Assembly: GCA_019747815.1 (NCBI GenBank)
Contig: JAIEQJ010000050.1
Span: 1 to 64,000, forward strand
Origin: Hyphomonadaceae bacterium
GTDB taxonomy: Bacteria; Pseudomonadota; Alphaproteobacteria; Rhizobiales; Hyphomicrobiaceae
DNA length: 64,000 bases
Direction of reading: 5' to 3'
Shown: positions 51,237 to 59,517 of the stretch, piece by piece
Layout of the letters: every line of letters starts with the position of its first letter
How positions within the stretch are numbered: position 1 is the stretch's first letter
Made by a program: the position numbers and the translations under genes
Notes under the pieces: generated by a model
What the model was told of the DNA's origin: nothing
Databases searched by the model: none
The model's input: only the letters and a program-made list of their open reading frames with translations

Positions 51237-51650
51237 CTACCACCCGGCCCAATTCTTCAGTGCTTGCCATATGCCTTTATGCTGCGGAGTTTCCGTGCTG
51301 AGCTTCTTCCTCTCGTAGAAATTCTTCTTCGCGCTCTCGTCGAAGGACTTGGCCGACCTGATCTGCGCTTCGGTCCAGCGAGGCGCCCACTCAATACGGT
51401 TCTCACGAATCCAATAGTGGGACTGGCAGCGAAAGTCCCAATTGCCTATCGACGGGTACAAAGAGATGGTCTCACCGTCAAACGTGAGCTTCCAGTCTGT
51501 CGGACTGAGTGGGGTGACCACTTTCTCTCCGCAGCCGCAGCAACATTTGTGAATCGCCGAAGCGTAGGACATCGACACGTACAATACACCCTCCTCGAGC
51601 GCCGGCGGCACGAACTCGATAAACTCTGGCCTGAGATCCCGCTGCTTCAT
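51237..51650 (-). CDS. DUF6527 protein of a ubiquitin-like operon
   Basis: 137-residue protein with a Cys cluster (HKCCCGCGEKVVTPLS) and an aromatic core (NWDFRCQSHYWIRENRIEW) fitting DUF6527, a family repeatedly found in bacterial ubiquitin-like gene clusters. It may bind zinc. ATG 51650 overlaps the E1 stop by 4 bases. It is the last gene of the three-gene minus-strand operon; function not established. Confidence 0.7.
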   Translation of the reverse strand: MKQRDLRPEFIEFVPPALEEGVLYVSMSYASAIHKCCCGCGEKVVTPLSPTDWKLTFDGETISLYPSIGNWDFRCQSHYWIRENRIEWAPRWTEAQIRSAKSFDESAKKNFYERKKLSTETPQHKGIWQALKNWAGW

Positions 51651-52837
51651 GCGTTGTCGTCGCCCGTCAATAGATGGCAATCAATCGTGTAAGTAGAATA
51701 GTGCTCCTTCTCGCTATCAGCGTAGAACCCGCGAAGCTTCTTCCACTTCCCCACCGCGAGCGCCGCGTTCAACGCATTGAGGTCGGCAACCTGGATGTTG
51801 CGATCATATTCGTCGTTCTCGGCGGCCTTCCCCAAAGGAATGCGGTGCTTCTCATGCACATGCTTGCGGTGCGTGGGTGTGCTGGCCGTGACCCTCAAGA
51901 TGCCGGCGATGCTTTCGTCCTTCATGTAAAGTCCCATGCCCACATCGATGAACGGCACTCCGTATTCTTCCAGCTTTTTGACAATGAGCGCCTTCGCTTC
52001 CCCGACATCCAAGCAAAGGAAGACGAAACTCATGCCATTGAGCAGGTGAACATTCGTGTCATCGATGTACACGGGATGGGCCACAATGCCCTTGTGCATC
52101 CTTGAATAGATGCTCTTGAAGTAGTCCACCTTCAGTGGCTGTTCCCGCAGCTGCTCGATTGAGGGCGCTCCGGGCGCACGAAAGGCATTGTGGGTGTTGA
52201 ACACATCGCCATCGAACAGATGGATTTCCTGACTAGGCGCCTTGGCGACGAGGTCCAACACGTAAGCACCCGTTCCGCCGAGACCGACAATGCCCGTCTT
52301 GGGAAGGGCTAGCTTCGCCGTCGCGCTGTTTATGTCAGCGCGGCCCGATGCCGTATCGATGTAGTGAAAGGGCGAGTTGTCCACGGGGTCAGCTTCTTCA
52401 ACGCGATTGACCCGCGCGCTCAAGCCCGGCTCTAGCGCGGCGGCGTGGCTCTCAAGAATTGCCGCATACGTAGCCATCTTCTCATAGTAGTCGAGATAGT
52501 GTCCTCGCTGCGGTTTCTGCGAGAACGAGAAGCTTGCAATAAGCCCTTCGGCCAGCTTGTTCTGGTTGTTGCCACTGATGATCTCCGTCATCAGCGAACC
52601 GTCCTTGTGGCACGGGTGCTCACCCACAAACTGAACCTGGTGATCGTCAGGTTGCTTGGTAACGTCCCCCGCCAGGTTGAGGCTGGAAACGAGGATGCCA
52701 TCCCGCTTAACCTGCCGCTGAGCATTCACATACGGAACGCTTCTCAGCAGCAGGTAGCTGGCGCGAACTTCGACATGATACCCGTCCTCCCGCAACCGCT
52801 TAAGGTCGGCGTTACGATTTATAAGTTCTCGTGACAT
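51647..52837 (-). CDS. ThiF/E1-like activating enzyme with N-terminal DUF6791-type domain
   Basis: 396-residue fusion. Residues about 1-150 (MSRELINRNADLKRLREDG, VQFVGEHPCHKDGS) resemble the DUF6791 domain, with a single prominent Cys in EHPC that might act as an E2-like thiol. The C-terminal ThiF/E1 Rossmann domain has GIVGLGGTGAYVLDL and an Asp pair in HLFDGDVFNTHN, used to adenylate the tail of a ubiquitin-like protein. The start overlaps the multiubiquitin gene by 26 bases; ATG 52837 is preferred over 52873, which reads as the other frame. Confidence 0.8.
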   Translation of the reverse strand: MSRELINRNADLKRLREDGYHVEVRASYLLLRSVPYVNAQRQVKRDGILVSSLNLAGDVTKQPDDHQVQFVGEHPCHKDGSLMTEIISGNNQNKLAEGLIASFSFSQKPQRGHYLDYYEKMATYAAILESHAAALEPGLSARVNRVEEADPVDNSPFHYIDTASGRADINSATAKLALPKTGIVGLGGTGAYVLDLVAKAPSQEIHLFDGDVFNTHNAFRAPGAPSIEQLREQPLKVDYFKSIYSRMHKGIVAHPVYIDDTNVHLLNGMSFVFLCLDVGEAKALIVKKLEEYGVPFIDVGMGLYMKDESIAGILRVTASTPTHRKHVHEKHRIPLGKAAENDEYDRNIQVADLNALNAALAVGKWKKLRGFYADSEKEHYSTYTIDCHLLTGDDNA

Positions 52838-53342
52838 TGAAGATGGTCCCGTTCTTGACCTCGACGGTTTCACCTTCAGTCAGCGTGCCCTCGCGGTTTG
52901 GTCCGGCAGCCTTCTTGTAAGTGACCGTGTAGACCCACTCAGAACCATCGGTCTGCGGAAACGCCAGCTTTACGACTTCGCGAAAAGTCAGCTCCTTCTT
53001 GTCGACCACCTTCTCTTCGAGGTTGACGACAATCTTGAAGTGGCGATCGTGAGCCTTGCCGCTATGGAAGTGCTCGTCCTGCCGGAGGTGCACACGCGTC
53101 GCCTCCCGGGAGACTGGTTCATCCTCCCGGTTCCCATCGACTTCCCGGTAAAGAACGTAATGGTCCTTCACATGCCCAAGGGCGTAAAGCGCAGCCCCCG
53201 TGGTCGGATTAGGCGACCGGTACGCCTTCTGATCAATATGGACGCGAACCTCGTCCAGGTGGCGTTCTGTGGAGCCCGCCGGGGGGTGATTCCCTCCGGC
53301 AACATGATGCGGGTCACCAGACCCCGAATTACCCTCAGCCAT
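52812..53342 (-). CDS. multiubiquitin protein (tandem ubiquitin-like domains)
   Basis: 176-residue protein with two beta-grasp units: about residues 31-95 (VRVHIDQKAYRSPNPTTGAA to TRVHLRQDEHFHS) and 100-176 (FKIVVNLEEKVVDKKELTFR to IFNVTRTYKS), the layout of the multiubiquitin family. The N-terminal ~28 residues are a flexible Gly/His-rich tail. The last residues are TYKS, with no GG, so either another residue is activated or the tail is trimmed. It leads the operon with E1 and DUF6527 and is divergent from XRE/ImmA. Confidence 0.8.
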   Translation of the reverse strand: MAEGNSGSGDPHHVAGGNHPPAGSTERHLDEVRVHIDQKAYRSPNPTTGAALYALGHVKDHYVLYREVDGNREDEPVSREATRVHLRQDEHFHSGKAHDRHFKIVVNLEEKVVDKKELTFREVVKLAFPQTDGSEWVYTVTYKKAAGPNREGTLTEGETVEVKNGTIFNVTRTYKS

Positions 53343-53416
53343 TGCTACCCCCTTTCGATGGTGGCAAAACTATTCTTGTGATTCCGCCTGTTCCTCATGT
53401 AAGACGTGCCGAACAA

Positions 53417-53444
53417 GAGACACATTGTCTTAGTAACGAGACAC
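53417..53444. promoter_or_regulatory. repeat/palindrome in the divergent promoter region
   Basis: GAGACAC occurs at 53417-53423 and 53438-53444, 21 bp apart (two helix turns), and AGACA-CAT-TGTCT (53418-53430) is a perfect palindrome. The cluster lies between the multiubiquitin gene and the XRE gene, a likely operator for the XRE protein. Confidence 0.5.
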
Positions 53445-53506
53445 TCTAATGATGGAGCACGGAGTCGTCAAGGGCTCTTTGATGTTCCGCGTGCACGGGA
53501 GAACGC

Positions 53507-53857
53507 ATGACGCTGACGATTGAGGAATTTGGCCGCCTGGTTGCGGCCAAGCGTGGGACCCGCGGCGTTCGCGCGGCCGCAATGGACGCTAACGTAAGCC
53601 CCGCGACGCTGTCGCGAGTCGAAAATGGGCACATGCCCGATCTCAAAACGTTCGCTGCTCTTTGCAAATGGATCGAACGAGACCCCCGCGAATTCCTAGG
53701 CATGGAGATCTCTGACGACGCCACCCCACGACCCAATGCCGTTGTCCACTTCAAGAAGAAGAAGACAGTTCAAGCCGAGACAGCGAAGGCTCTCGGCGAG
53801 CTGATCCTTGCCGCTCAAAAGGCGTTACGAGCGCGCGAAGAACTGGTGGGGCGGTGA
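53507..53857 (+). CDS. XRE-family helix-turn-helix regulator
   Basis: 116-residue regulator with an XRE HTH (TRGVRAAAMDANVSPATLSR, VENGHMPDLKTFAALCKWI) and a short helical tail. It is followed after 6 bases by an ImmA/IrrE protease. The XRE-ImmA pair is a known derepression switch in which the protease cleaves the regulator. ATG 53507 is chosen because it gives the complete domain. Confidence 0.85.
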   Translation: MTLTIEEFGRLVAAKRGTRGVRAAAMDANVSPATLSRVENGHMPDLKTFAALCKWIERDPREFLGMEISDDATPRPNAVVHFKKKKTVQAETAKALGELILAAQKALRAREELVGR

Positions 53858-53863
53858 CGACCC

Positions 53864-54427
53864 TTGCGCCGTGGGTTCAAAAGTGAAGCCGAAAGATGTG
53901 CTATCGCAGCCCGCCAGAAGCTCGGCATCGCGATGTCCGCGCCTTTTGATTCATGGGCCTACGCTACGCATCTGAATGTGATATTGCTCGACTTTAATGC
54001 GCTACAGTTGAGCGCGGCCACGGTACGACAGCTCACGGTTGTTGACGACGACAGCTGGTCGGCCATGACTCTCAACGAGGACGGAGTTCTCGGTGTCGTT
54101 CTCAATCCCGCGCACGCGCTCACCCGGCAACGCTACGACCTCATGCATGAGCTAGCACACATCGAGCTGAAGCATGTCCCTGCACGAGTTGAAGTGTCCA
54201 AGACAGGAATGCTTCTGCTCAGCGACTTTTCCGACGAACAAGAGCAAGAGGCTGACTGGTACGCGAGCTCGTTCTTGCTTCCAAGGGACGGAATTTACGC
54301 CCTTCGCTCACGCGGGAAGTCTCCCGCCGAGATTGCCGCCAACTACGGCGTAAGTCCGGCGCTGTGTGAAATGCGCCTCCGGTTGACTGGTGTTGAAATA
54401 CAAATGCGTCGAGCTTCTGCGCGCTAG
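53864..54427 (+). CDS. ImmA/IrrE-family metallopeptidase
   Basis: 187-residue zinc protease. HELAHIELKH carries HExxH, and a downstream EQEADWYASSFLLP supplies the third ligand Glu, as in ImmA/IrrE (DUF955). Start TTG 53864, six bases after the XRE gene. Likely target: the XRE regulator, thereby inducing the divergent ubiquitin-like operon. XRE-ImmA pairs occur near multiubiquitin operons elsewhere; the link here is by position. Confidence 0.85.
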   Translation: MRRGFKSEAERCAIAARQKLGIAMSAPFDSWAYATHLNVILLDFNALQLSAATVRQLTVVDDDSWSAMTLNEDGVLGVVLNPAHALTRQRYDLMHELAHIELKHVPARVEVSKTGMLLLSDFSDEQEQEADWYASSFLLPRDGIYALRSRGKSPAEIAANYGVSPALCEMRLRLTGVEIQMRRASAR

Positions 54428-54468
54428 TCGCGGTCATTGCGCCAAGCGCTCCAGAAGCAATCACAGGC

Positions 54469-56226
54469 TCATGTCCTACCGGGCAGACCGCGGCCGCGAT
54501 CGAGTGTCCAGGTGACACGGCTAGGGCCAATCAGTCCGACGACGGGGCGGCCCCGCATGGGCTCAAGCGCCGATTTCCAGGGCGCGAGCGTGAAGGTGTC
54601 CTCACGCCGGATAACAGCGATCCTCCCGGTCGGCGTGGCGAAGGCATGGTCATAGGTCCCGGAGACGCGATGTCCGGGTGGCGTGGCAATGAAAGTGGCG
54701 TTCAGACGCTTGGAGAGATCCCAGACGATCCGCTCCGTCTCTGCTTCCCGCAGTCCTCTCATCATATGCGGTTCTGGCCGCACGCCGGCCGACGACCAAT
54801 GAGCGAGCTGACGCTCTGCGAGCCAGCGACCACGCGCGGATAGTGCCTCCTGTAATTCGCCTGCAAAGCCCGGCATCCCGGCCTCGGGCCGCCAGTTGGA
54901 GATGATGGCCTGATCAAGCCATGTCGGCCCATTGTATTCGAGCTGCTGCTCCAACTGGACCGGCGAGAGCTCCTGGAGCCTGGGGGTCGGCGATGGCCGC
55001 CCCGCCTTGAGGCTGTCGCTTGCCAGGGCGACGATGGTACCGCGGACTGGAAGATCGGCCGATCCGAGCCAGCCAAGCTCGGCATAGTGAACGCGTCCAT
55101 CGACGGCATCGACCACAACCCAGGTGTGGTCGCTGATCTCGTCGACCAGACCGACGCCCACGACCCTGCCGATGAGCGGCGCCTTGCGCGGACCCCGCTC
55201 GAACAGTGCCATGGCGGCAGCGCTGCGATCGATGCCGGCTTCCTGCAAGGCGCGCTGCATCATCTTGAACTTGTCGGCGCGGGCCCCGAGCTGGCGCAGC
55301 TTGTCCTCGGCCTTGGGATCAAGGGCCCAGACGCCCCGTTGCCGTTCCTCAGCAAGGCCGAGCCGTTCCAGCGTCTTGAGGCGGCCGACCCGCAACGTCT
55401 GCTGGGTTGGATCCAGCTCCTCACCGAACGTGACCACGAGGACGCCGTTCTTGGCGCGCGCCACCAACGCCCGGTCGAGCCGCGTGAGGCGCTCCTGGCT
55501 GACCTCGTTGAACAGTTTCTGCATGCGCTCGAGGTCGCTCTCGGGCCCCAGCTCGAGCGTAACCAGGGATTGCGCCCGGGATCGCACGCCATAGGCGATG
55601 TAGTCCCGAGCCATGACGAGGTCCTTGCCCTGATCGTCGCGGCCGCGGATGACGATGTGGGTGTGGGGATGTCCCGTGTTGAAGTGGTCGACCGCGACCC
55701 AATCGAGCTTGGTGTCGAGGTCGCGTTCCATCTGGGCGAGCAGATCGCGGATGAAGGGCTTGAGGTCGGTGAGCTGGGCACCCTCGTCGGCGGAGACGAC
55801 GAAGCGGAACTGGTGCGGGTCCTTCTCGGAGCGATCGAGAAACAAGCCTGCATCGACGTCCTCGCCGGACGCGTCGTAGAGCCGGCCCGGCGCACCCTCC
55901 CGGGTGACGCCATCGCGCACGATGTATTTCAGGTGCGCTCGGGCCGCGCCAAGATCGCCGGCGGCGATCCGGGTGTATCGGGCCTTGACGATGACGCGTC
56001 GGCTGCCAGGCGCGATCAACCCTGCCGCTGCACGCACGCCGGCACCCATGCCGCGCTTGGGCATCTCAGCCAAAACGTGGCCTTTGTGCCTCAGGGCGCG
56101 GGCGCCGTGTTTGCGGGCCTGCCGAAAGACGAGTGCCGCATGTCGTTCGGCCCGGGCGCGACGCGCGTCGCGGATGCGTCCGAGCTTGGGATCGAAGTCG
56201 TCTTGCGCCATGCGTGCCATTGCCAT
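54469..56226 (-). CDS. DUF3363 relaxase (VirD2-like, MOBP type)
   Basis: 585-residue conjugative relaxase. The three-His motif is in VDHFNTGHPHTHIVIRG, and the catalytic Tyr is probably the one in ARYTRIAAGDL. DUF3363 covers most of the C-terminal half. It would nick oriT and pilot the strand through TraG/Trb. Start candidates are ATG 56226, 56220 and 56211; a weak AGG favours 56226. It is convergent with the ImmA gene, far from the trb operon but facing the same way. Confidence 0.88.
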   Translation of the reverse strand: MAMARMAQDDFDPKLGRIRDARRARAERHAALVFRQARKHGARALRHKGHVLAEMPKRGMGAGVRAAAGLIAPGSRRVIVKARYTRIAAGDLGAARAHLKYIVRDGVTREGAPGRLYDASGEDVDAGLFLDRSEKDPHQFRFVVSADEGAQLTDLKPFIRDLLAQMERDLDTKLDWVAVDHFNTGHPHTHIVIRGRDDQGKDLVMARDYIAYGVRSRAQSLVTLELGPESDLERMQKLFNEVSQERLTRLDRALVARAKNGVLVVTFGEELDPTQQTLRVGRLKTLERLGLAEERQRGVWALDPKAEDKLRQLGARADKFKMMQRALQEAGIDRSAAAMALFERGPRKAPLIGRVVGVGLVDEISDHTWVVVDAVDGRVHYAELGWLGSADLPVRGTIVALASDSLKAGRPSPTPRLQELSPVQLEQQLEYNGPTWLDQAIISNWRPEAGMPGFAGELQEALSARGRWLAERQLAHWSSAGVRPEPHMMRGLREAETERIVWDLSKRLNATFIATPPGHRVSGTYDHAFATPTGRIAVIRREDTFTLAPWKSALEPMRGRPVVGLIGPSRVTWTLDRGRGLPGRT

Positions 56227-56723
56227 CGACCTGATGGCAAAGCGAGATGGCGCAGCGCGCAAGAAGTTCAAGACGGCGTCAAGCAAGACGTTGGGTGCGA
56301 AGGCGGATTTCTGATGCTGACGCCATGGACGCACGCTTGACGTCGTCGGCAAGCCAGGCGTTGCGGCCTTTGGCGCTCAACCGACGTCACTCTTTTATCC
56401 TGGTGTCCAAAAGTGAGCTCTCAAACTTCCTGCAACTTCCTCAGATGGATTCCCAGTTCATCAGCACTGAATGGCCGCCAAGGAGCACACTGCGAGCGTG
56501 CAAGCACGAACCGAGGATGATCGAGACGACCATGCCGCGGATCACGTGATGGAGCAGGAAGCGGACGCGCAGTATCCATGTCTTCGATGCCACACCCGCC
56601 GTGGCGCACGAATGACATGGGACCACTGCGGACCGGAAGCAGGGCGGGTGGGTGGGGGAGGTTGGCGGAAGAGAAAGAAGAGCCTCCGCCCCGCCGCAAT
56701 CGGAGCGGAGGCGATGAGTGCGC
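56227..56723. other. intergenic upstream of relaxase, possible oriT region
   Basis: About 500 bases without a recognisable gene. It holds a direct repeat AACTTCCT at 56424-56431 and 56434-56441 (10-bp period) and a terminator hairpin at its right end. Placement directly upstream of the relaxase makes it a plausible oriT region; no nic site is identified. Confidence 0.35.
56682..56712 (-). terminator. rho-independent-type terminator of DUF736
   Basis: GCCTCCGC (56682-56689) and GCGGAGGC (56705-56712) form a perfect 8-bp stem. On the minus strand a pyrimidine/T-rich tract (CTTCTTTCTCTTCC) follows. It is 12 bases after the DUF736 stop. Confidence 0.6.
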
Positions 56724-57047
56724 TTAGTCTTGCGGACTCCAGATCAGCGCGTAGACGTCAGGATCGGACTGGCCCGCAGCGCGGCCGAGGTTCGCGTACA
56801 GCGTCCTCGAGCCGAACTCAGGCGCCGCGATCGACAGCGATACATACGGCTTGCCGGAGGTCTGCCCAACCCGGTTCCAGCCAGCGCCGATCTCGATGCC
56901 TTGCGACATGACGCGGAAGTCCGGCTGGCTGTCGGCCGCCTTGTCGGTCACCGGCAGAATGGCGATGTCGGCCCGAATGGAAAGCGTCTTGAGCTCACCC
57001 TCGTAGCGTCCGTCCTCGCGCTTGGTCACGTATCCGATGGTAGCCAT
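56724..57047 (-). CDS. DUF736 protein, second copy
   Basis: 107-residue DUF736 protein (MATIGYVTKREDGRYEGELK, QPDFRVMSQGIEIGAGWNR, YANLGRAAGQSDPDVYALIW). It is clearly diverged from the copy at 29455-29775, so this is not a recent duplication. ATG 57047 follows AGGACTAGCAAC, a weak ribosome binding site. Stands alone with its own terminator. Confidence 0.85.
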   Translation of the reverse strand: MATIGYVTKREDGRYEGELKTLSIRADIAILPVTDKAADSQPDFRVMSQGIEIGAGWNRVGQTSGKPYVSLSIAAPEFGSRTLYANLGRAAGQSDPDVYALIWSPQD

Positions 57048-57672
57048 GTTGCTAGTCCTCTTGGTTGTCCGGCGGAGGCCTATTCCTCGCCGGCGCGCGC
57101 GAGATCGTGGCGGGCTGGAGCCTGAGGCATCCCAAGCGACGCTTGCGTCGCGCCGGGACCGCAACGCAGTGGAGGACCCGCCGCAGGCGGGTTGCCTCTA
57201 AGGCGACGCCTGCCACAGGCTCGCAAAAGCATAGGTGGGGCAATGGGCCGTCCAGTCAGACATGAGGGTCGAGCAGCATGGCGTCGGTGGGTGAGTGCGG
57301 GATGCCGGTGCGACGGAGCTCTTGCGACCGACCATTAGCCGTTAGCGCGCCGTTCACGCTGAGGCGGATGAGAACCTTGCCGCGGGTGTAGAGATTGACG
57401 TCATGACCGAGCAGCGGGCTGCGCGGTAGGGATCGTGACCCGCAGGGCCGAGACGCCGAATGGCGGCTCGGTGGCGCACTTGGCGCCATAGAGCCCGACC
57501 GACCGAGAGCTTATCGAGGGCGGGACCGCCCAGATATCGCAATCACTGACCTTGAATCGTAGCGTCAAACAACTGGAAGGGTGGCAACCTCTTTTGGTGC
57601 CATCGTCGGCAAATTTTTATCTTGCGTGTCAGGTACGAAGACCGGAGGGCACTCCAGTGCCCCTGATTGGAC
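57048..57672. other. gene-poor gap before traF
   Basis: About 625 bases. A minus-strand frame near 57256-57420 has a hint of protein (GHDVNLYTRGKVLIRLSVNG, IPHSPTDAMLLDPHV) and may be the remnant of a small gene, but I cannot name it. Otherwise nothing recognisable apart from the hairpin at 57647-57662. Confidence 0.4.
57647..57662 (-). terminator. hairpin downstream of traF
   Basis: GGGCACT (57647-57653), CC, AGTGCCC (57656-57662): a perfect 7-bp stem starting 11 bases after the traF stop on the minus strand. No clear U-run, so terminator by position. Confidence 0.45.
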
Positions 57673-58161
57673 TCACCAGATATGCGTAGCGCGTCCAGCG
57701 ACTGAGCCGACATGAACCGTGCCGAAGTAACGGCTGTCGAAGCTGCCGGGATCATTGGCCAGTAGGAAAATCTCGCCGGGCTGCAGCACCCTGCATCCCT
57801 GCCAAAATGGCAACGGTCGGGCCGCCCCATCGCGCAGGCGTGCACGTGCGACCAGCTTGGCGCCTACGAAGATGTGGCCGCCGCGGCGACAGACCGTCAT
57901 ACCTGCTGTTGCGGCGACCGGTTTGAGCAGGTAGGCGCCTCGCGGCAAATAATTCTGGCGTGCAGCGAGGGCTGCATAGCGTGACGGTAGCTGGACAAGG
58001 ACAAGCTCCGCCACGACCGGCGTCGCGCGAGCAATGAGATAGAGACCGGGGGGAACGCTGGGCGACGCATTCCAAATCAGGGTTGGATCCGGGCTGCGCA
58101 GGTAGGGCGCGGCGAGAAGGCCCAGAGCAACGGCGCTTGCCAACAACGGTTGCCACCGCAT
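57673..58161 (-). CDS. traF: conjugal pilin peptidase TraF (S26 family)
   Basis: 162-residue membrane-anchored peptidase. One N-terminal helix (LLASAVALGLLAAPYLR), the nucleophile Ser in NASPSVPPGLY, and the Lys of PRGAYLLKPVAATAG form the S26 dyad. In Trb systems TraF matures and cyclises TrbC. ATG 58161 is 1-2 bases after the HTH gene stop, so they are cotranscribed with the upstream DUF2285 gene. Confidence 0.87.
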   Translation of the reverse strand: MRWQPLLASAVALGLLAAPYLRSPDPTLIWNASPSVPPGLYLIARATPVVAELVLVQLPSRYAALAARQNYLPRGAYLLKPVAATAGMTVCRRGGHIFVGAKLVARARLRDGAARPLPFWQGCRVLQPGEIFLLANDPGSFDSRYFGTVHVGSVAGRATHIW

Positions 58162-58162
58162 G

Positions 58163-58366
58163 TCATGCCTTTTGCCCAGAAGAGGAACGACGGCGTGCCT
58201 GGTCGGACCACTGCTTGAGTTCGGTGCGGTGATAGAACACCCGCCCTCCATGCTTGCGAAAGGGAGGCCCTGTACCCTGCCAGCGCATGTTCTCGAGCGT
58301 ATGTTTCCTGAGACGCAAGTAGTCGGCCGCCTCGATTGTCGTCAACAGAAAGTGTCGCTTCGGCAC
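58163..58366 (-). CDS. small helix-turn-helix (excisionase/AlpA-like) protein
   Basis: 67-residue winged-HTH of the MerR/excisionase fold (LLTTIEAADYLRLRKHTLEN, PFRKHGGRVFYHRTELKQW). GTG 58366 fits the domain start; the upstream open frame is not domain-like. It sits between DUF2285 and traF, the standard order in this family of elements. Confidence 0.8.
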   Translation of the reverse strand: MPKRHFLLTTIEAADYLRLRKHTLENMRWQGTGPPFRKHGGRVFYHRTELKQWSDQARRRSSSGQKA

Positions 58367-58462
58367 AGGCGCGCTCCGTTGGTGGGAGGGAACACGCGAG
58401 AAGATCGAGGAAGACCGGGTGATAGGGGAGTGTGATACTGCGGGCGGGCAAAACCACACGCG

Positions 58463-59269
58463 TTATTCGAGAAGTGTGCGATAGCCGCCGTCGCGCAACG
58501 TGTGCGCACGCTTGAGGATGTGGCGCATTCGTTCTTTCATTGCGGTACTGGGGCTTGCCCACGCAGACCGGACTCGGCCTTGGCCGTAGATCACCGCCGC
58601 CGTTTCACGATAGCTCGCGCCGAGTTGAAATGCGTCAAGCGCCACCAGCGCGTCGCGCAGGAACAGACGGGACCGCGATCGGTCGGCTCGTGCTCGTGGG
58701 CACTGCAGCAGCTTGGTCAGCGCACGGAACCGTTGGGCGATGCAGTCGGGGTCTGGCAATCCAGGTATTGTGAACGTGAGCTCGACGTTGCCGAGGCTGG
58801 CGCGCGCGCCTTGCAAGTGTAATGTCACGGAATGAATTGCATCGCGCAGCAGCACGAACTCCTGGCCGGTCGGGCCGAGGATGACATGCTTGGCTGCGAT
58901 ATGACCGACAATTCCTAGATCCGCCGAAGGGCCGTCGCCAGCCCGCGTCGCGACCGCATCGAGCGACCGCCCGTGCCCTGTCCAGCAGACGGGGGCGTCC
59001 GGCGCCGGTAATTTCGGATCGACAAAAGGGTGGACACCCCAATGACCACATCGTGTTGGGTGGCGGCGCAAGCGTGTGAGGTGCTGGCCGGTTTTCAGGC
59101 GGCGAGGACGCTGTCTGCCACGCAATGCGACTCTGTAGTCGCGCTGGTAGTCGGGATTGCGGCGCAGGAACTCCCATGCCACGTCACTTGGAGCCAAATC
59201 CAACACGTACTCATAGGCTGCAATGTCCAGCGGCCAGATTGGGCCGACGTAGTGGCGCAAGCGGGGCAT
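58463..59269 (-). CDS. DUF2285-family DNA-binding regulator
   Basis: 268-residue protein with the N-terminal DUF6499-like region (ALAPSDVAWEFLRRNPDYQR type, here LDLAPSDVAWEFLRRNPDYQ) and C-terminal DUF2285 (YRETAAVIYGQGRVRSAWAS, RMRHILKRAHTLRDGGYRTL) that carries an HTH. DUF2285 proteins activate excision and transfer in Mesorhizobium-type ICEs (the FseA/MsiA family carries DUF2285). First gene of the DUF2285-HTH-traF unit. Confidence 0.8.
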   Translation of the reverse strand: MPRLRHYVGPIWPLDIAAYEYVLDLAPSDVAWEFLRRNPDYQRDYRVALRGRQRPRRLKTGQHLTRLRRHPTRCGHWGVHPFVDPKLPAPDAPVCWTGHGRSLDAVATRAGDGPSADLGIVGHIAAKHVILGPTGQEFVLLRDAIHSVTLHLQGARASLGNVELTFTIPGLPDPDCIAQRFRALTKLLQCPRARADRSRSRLFLRDALVALDAFQLGASYRETAAVIYGQGRVRSAWASPSTAMKERMRHILKRAHTLRDGGYRTLLE

Positions 59270-59286
59270 GGGTCGCGGGCGGGCGG

Positions 59287-59313
59287 CTTAATACGCTGTT
59301 TACGTCTTAATAC
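59287..59313. promoter_or_regulatory. CTTAATAC direct repeat upstream of DUF2285
   Basis: CTTAATAC at 59287-59294 and 59306-59313, 19 bp apart, 18 bases before the DUF2285 start on the minus strand. The AT-rich repeats in GC-rich DNA look like a promoter/operator. Confidence 0.45.
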
Positions 59314-59517
59314 AGAAATCCGAGTTTCGGCAAACGGGTGCTTCAGCAAACTTTCGCCAGCAGGATGGATGCTGAACACCTTTTCAGGTCGCGCGGACCC
59401 ACCGATCGGCAAAATTCGTTCCATAGCGAACAGCTCGTGCAGAAAATGTTTGCACGAGGAAGAACTCCGCGTCGTCCGGGAAATATCCGTAGTAAGATTA
59501 AAGTGAGCGGTGACGGC

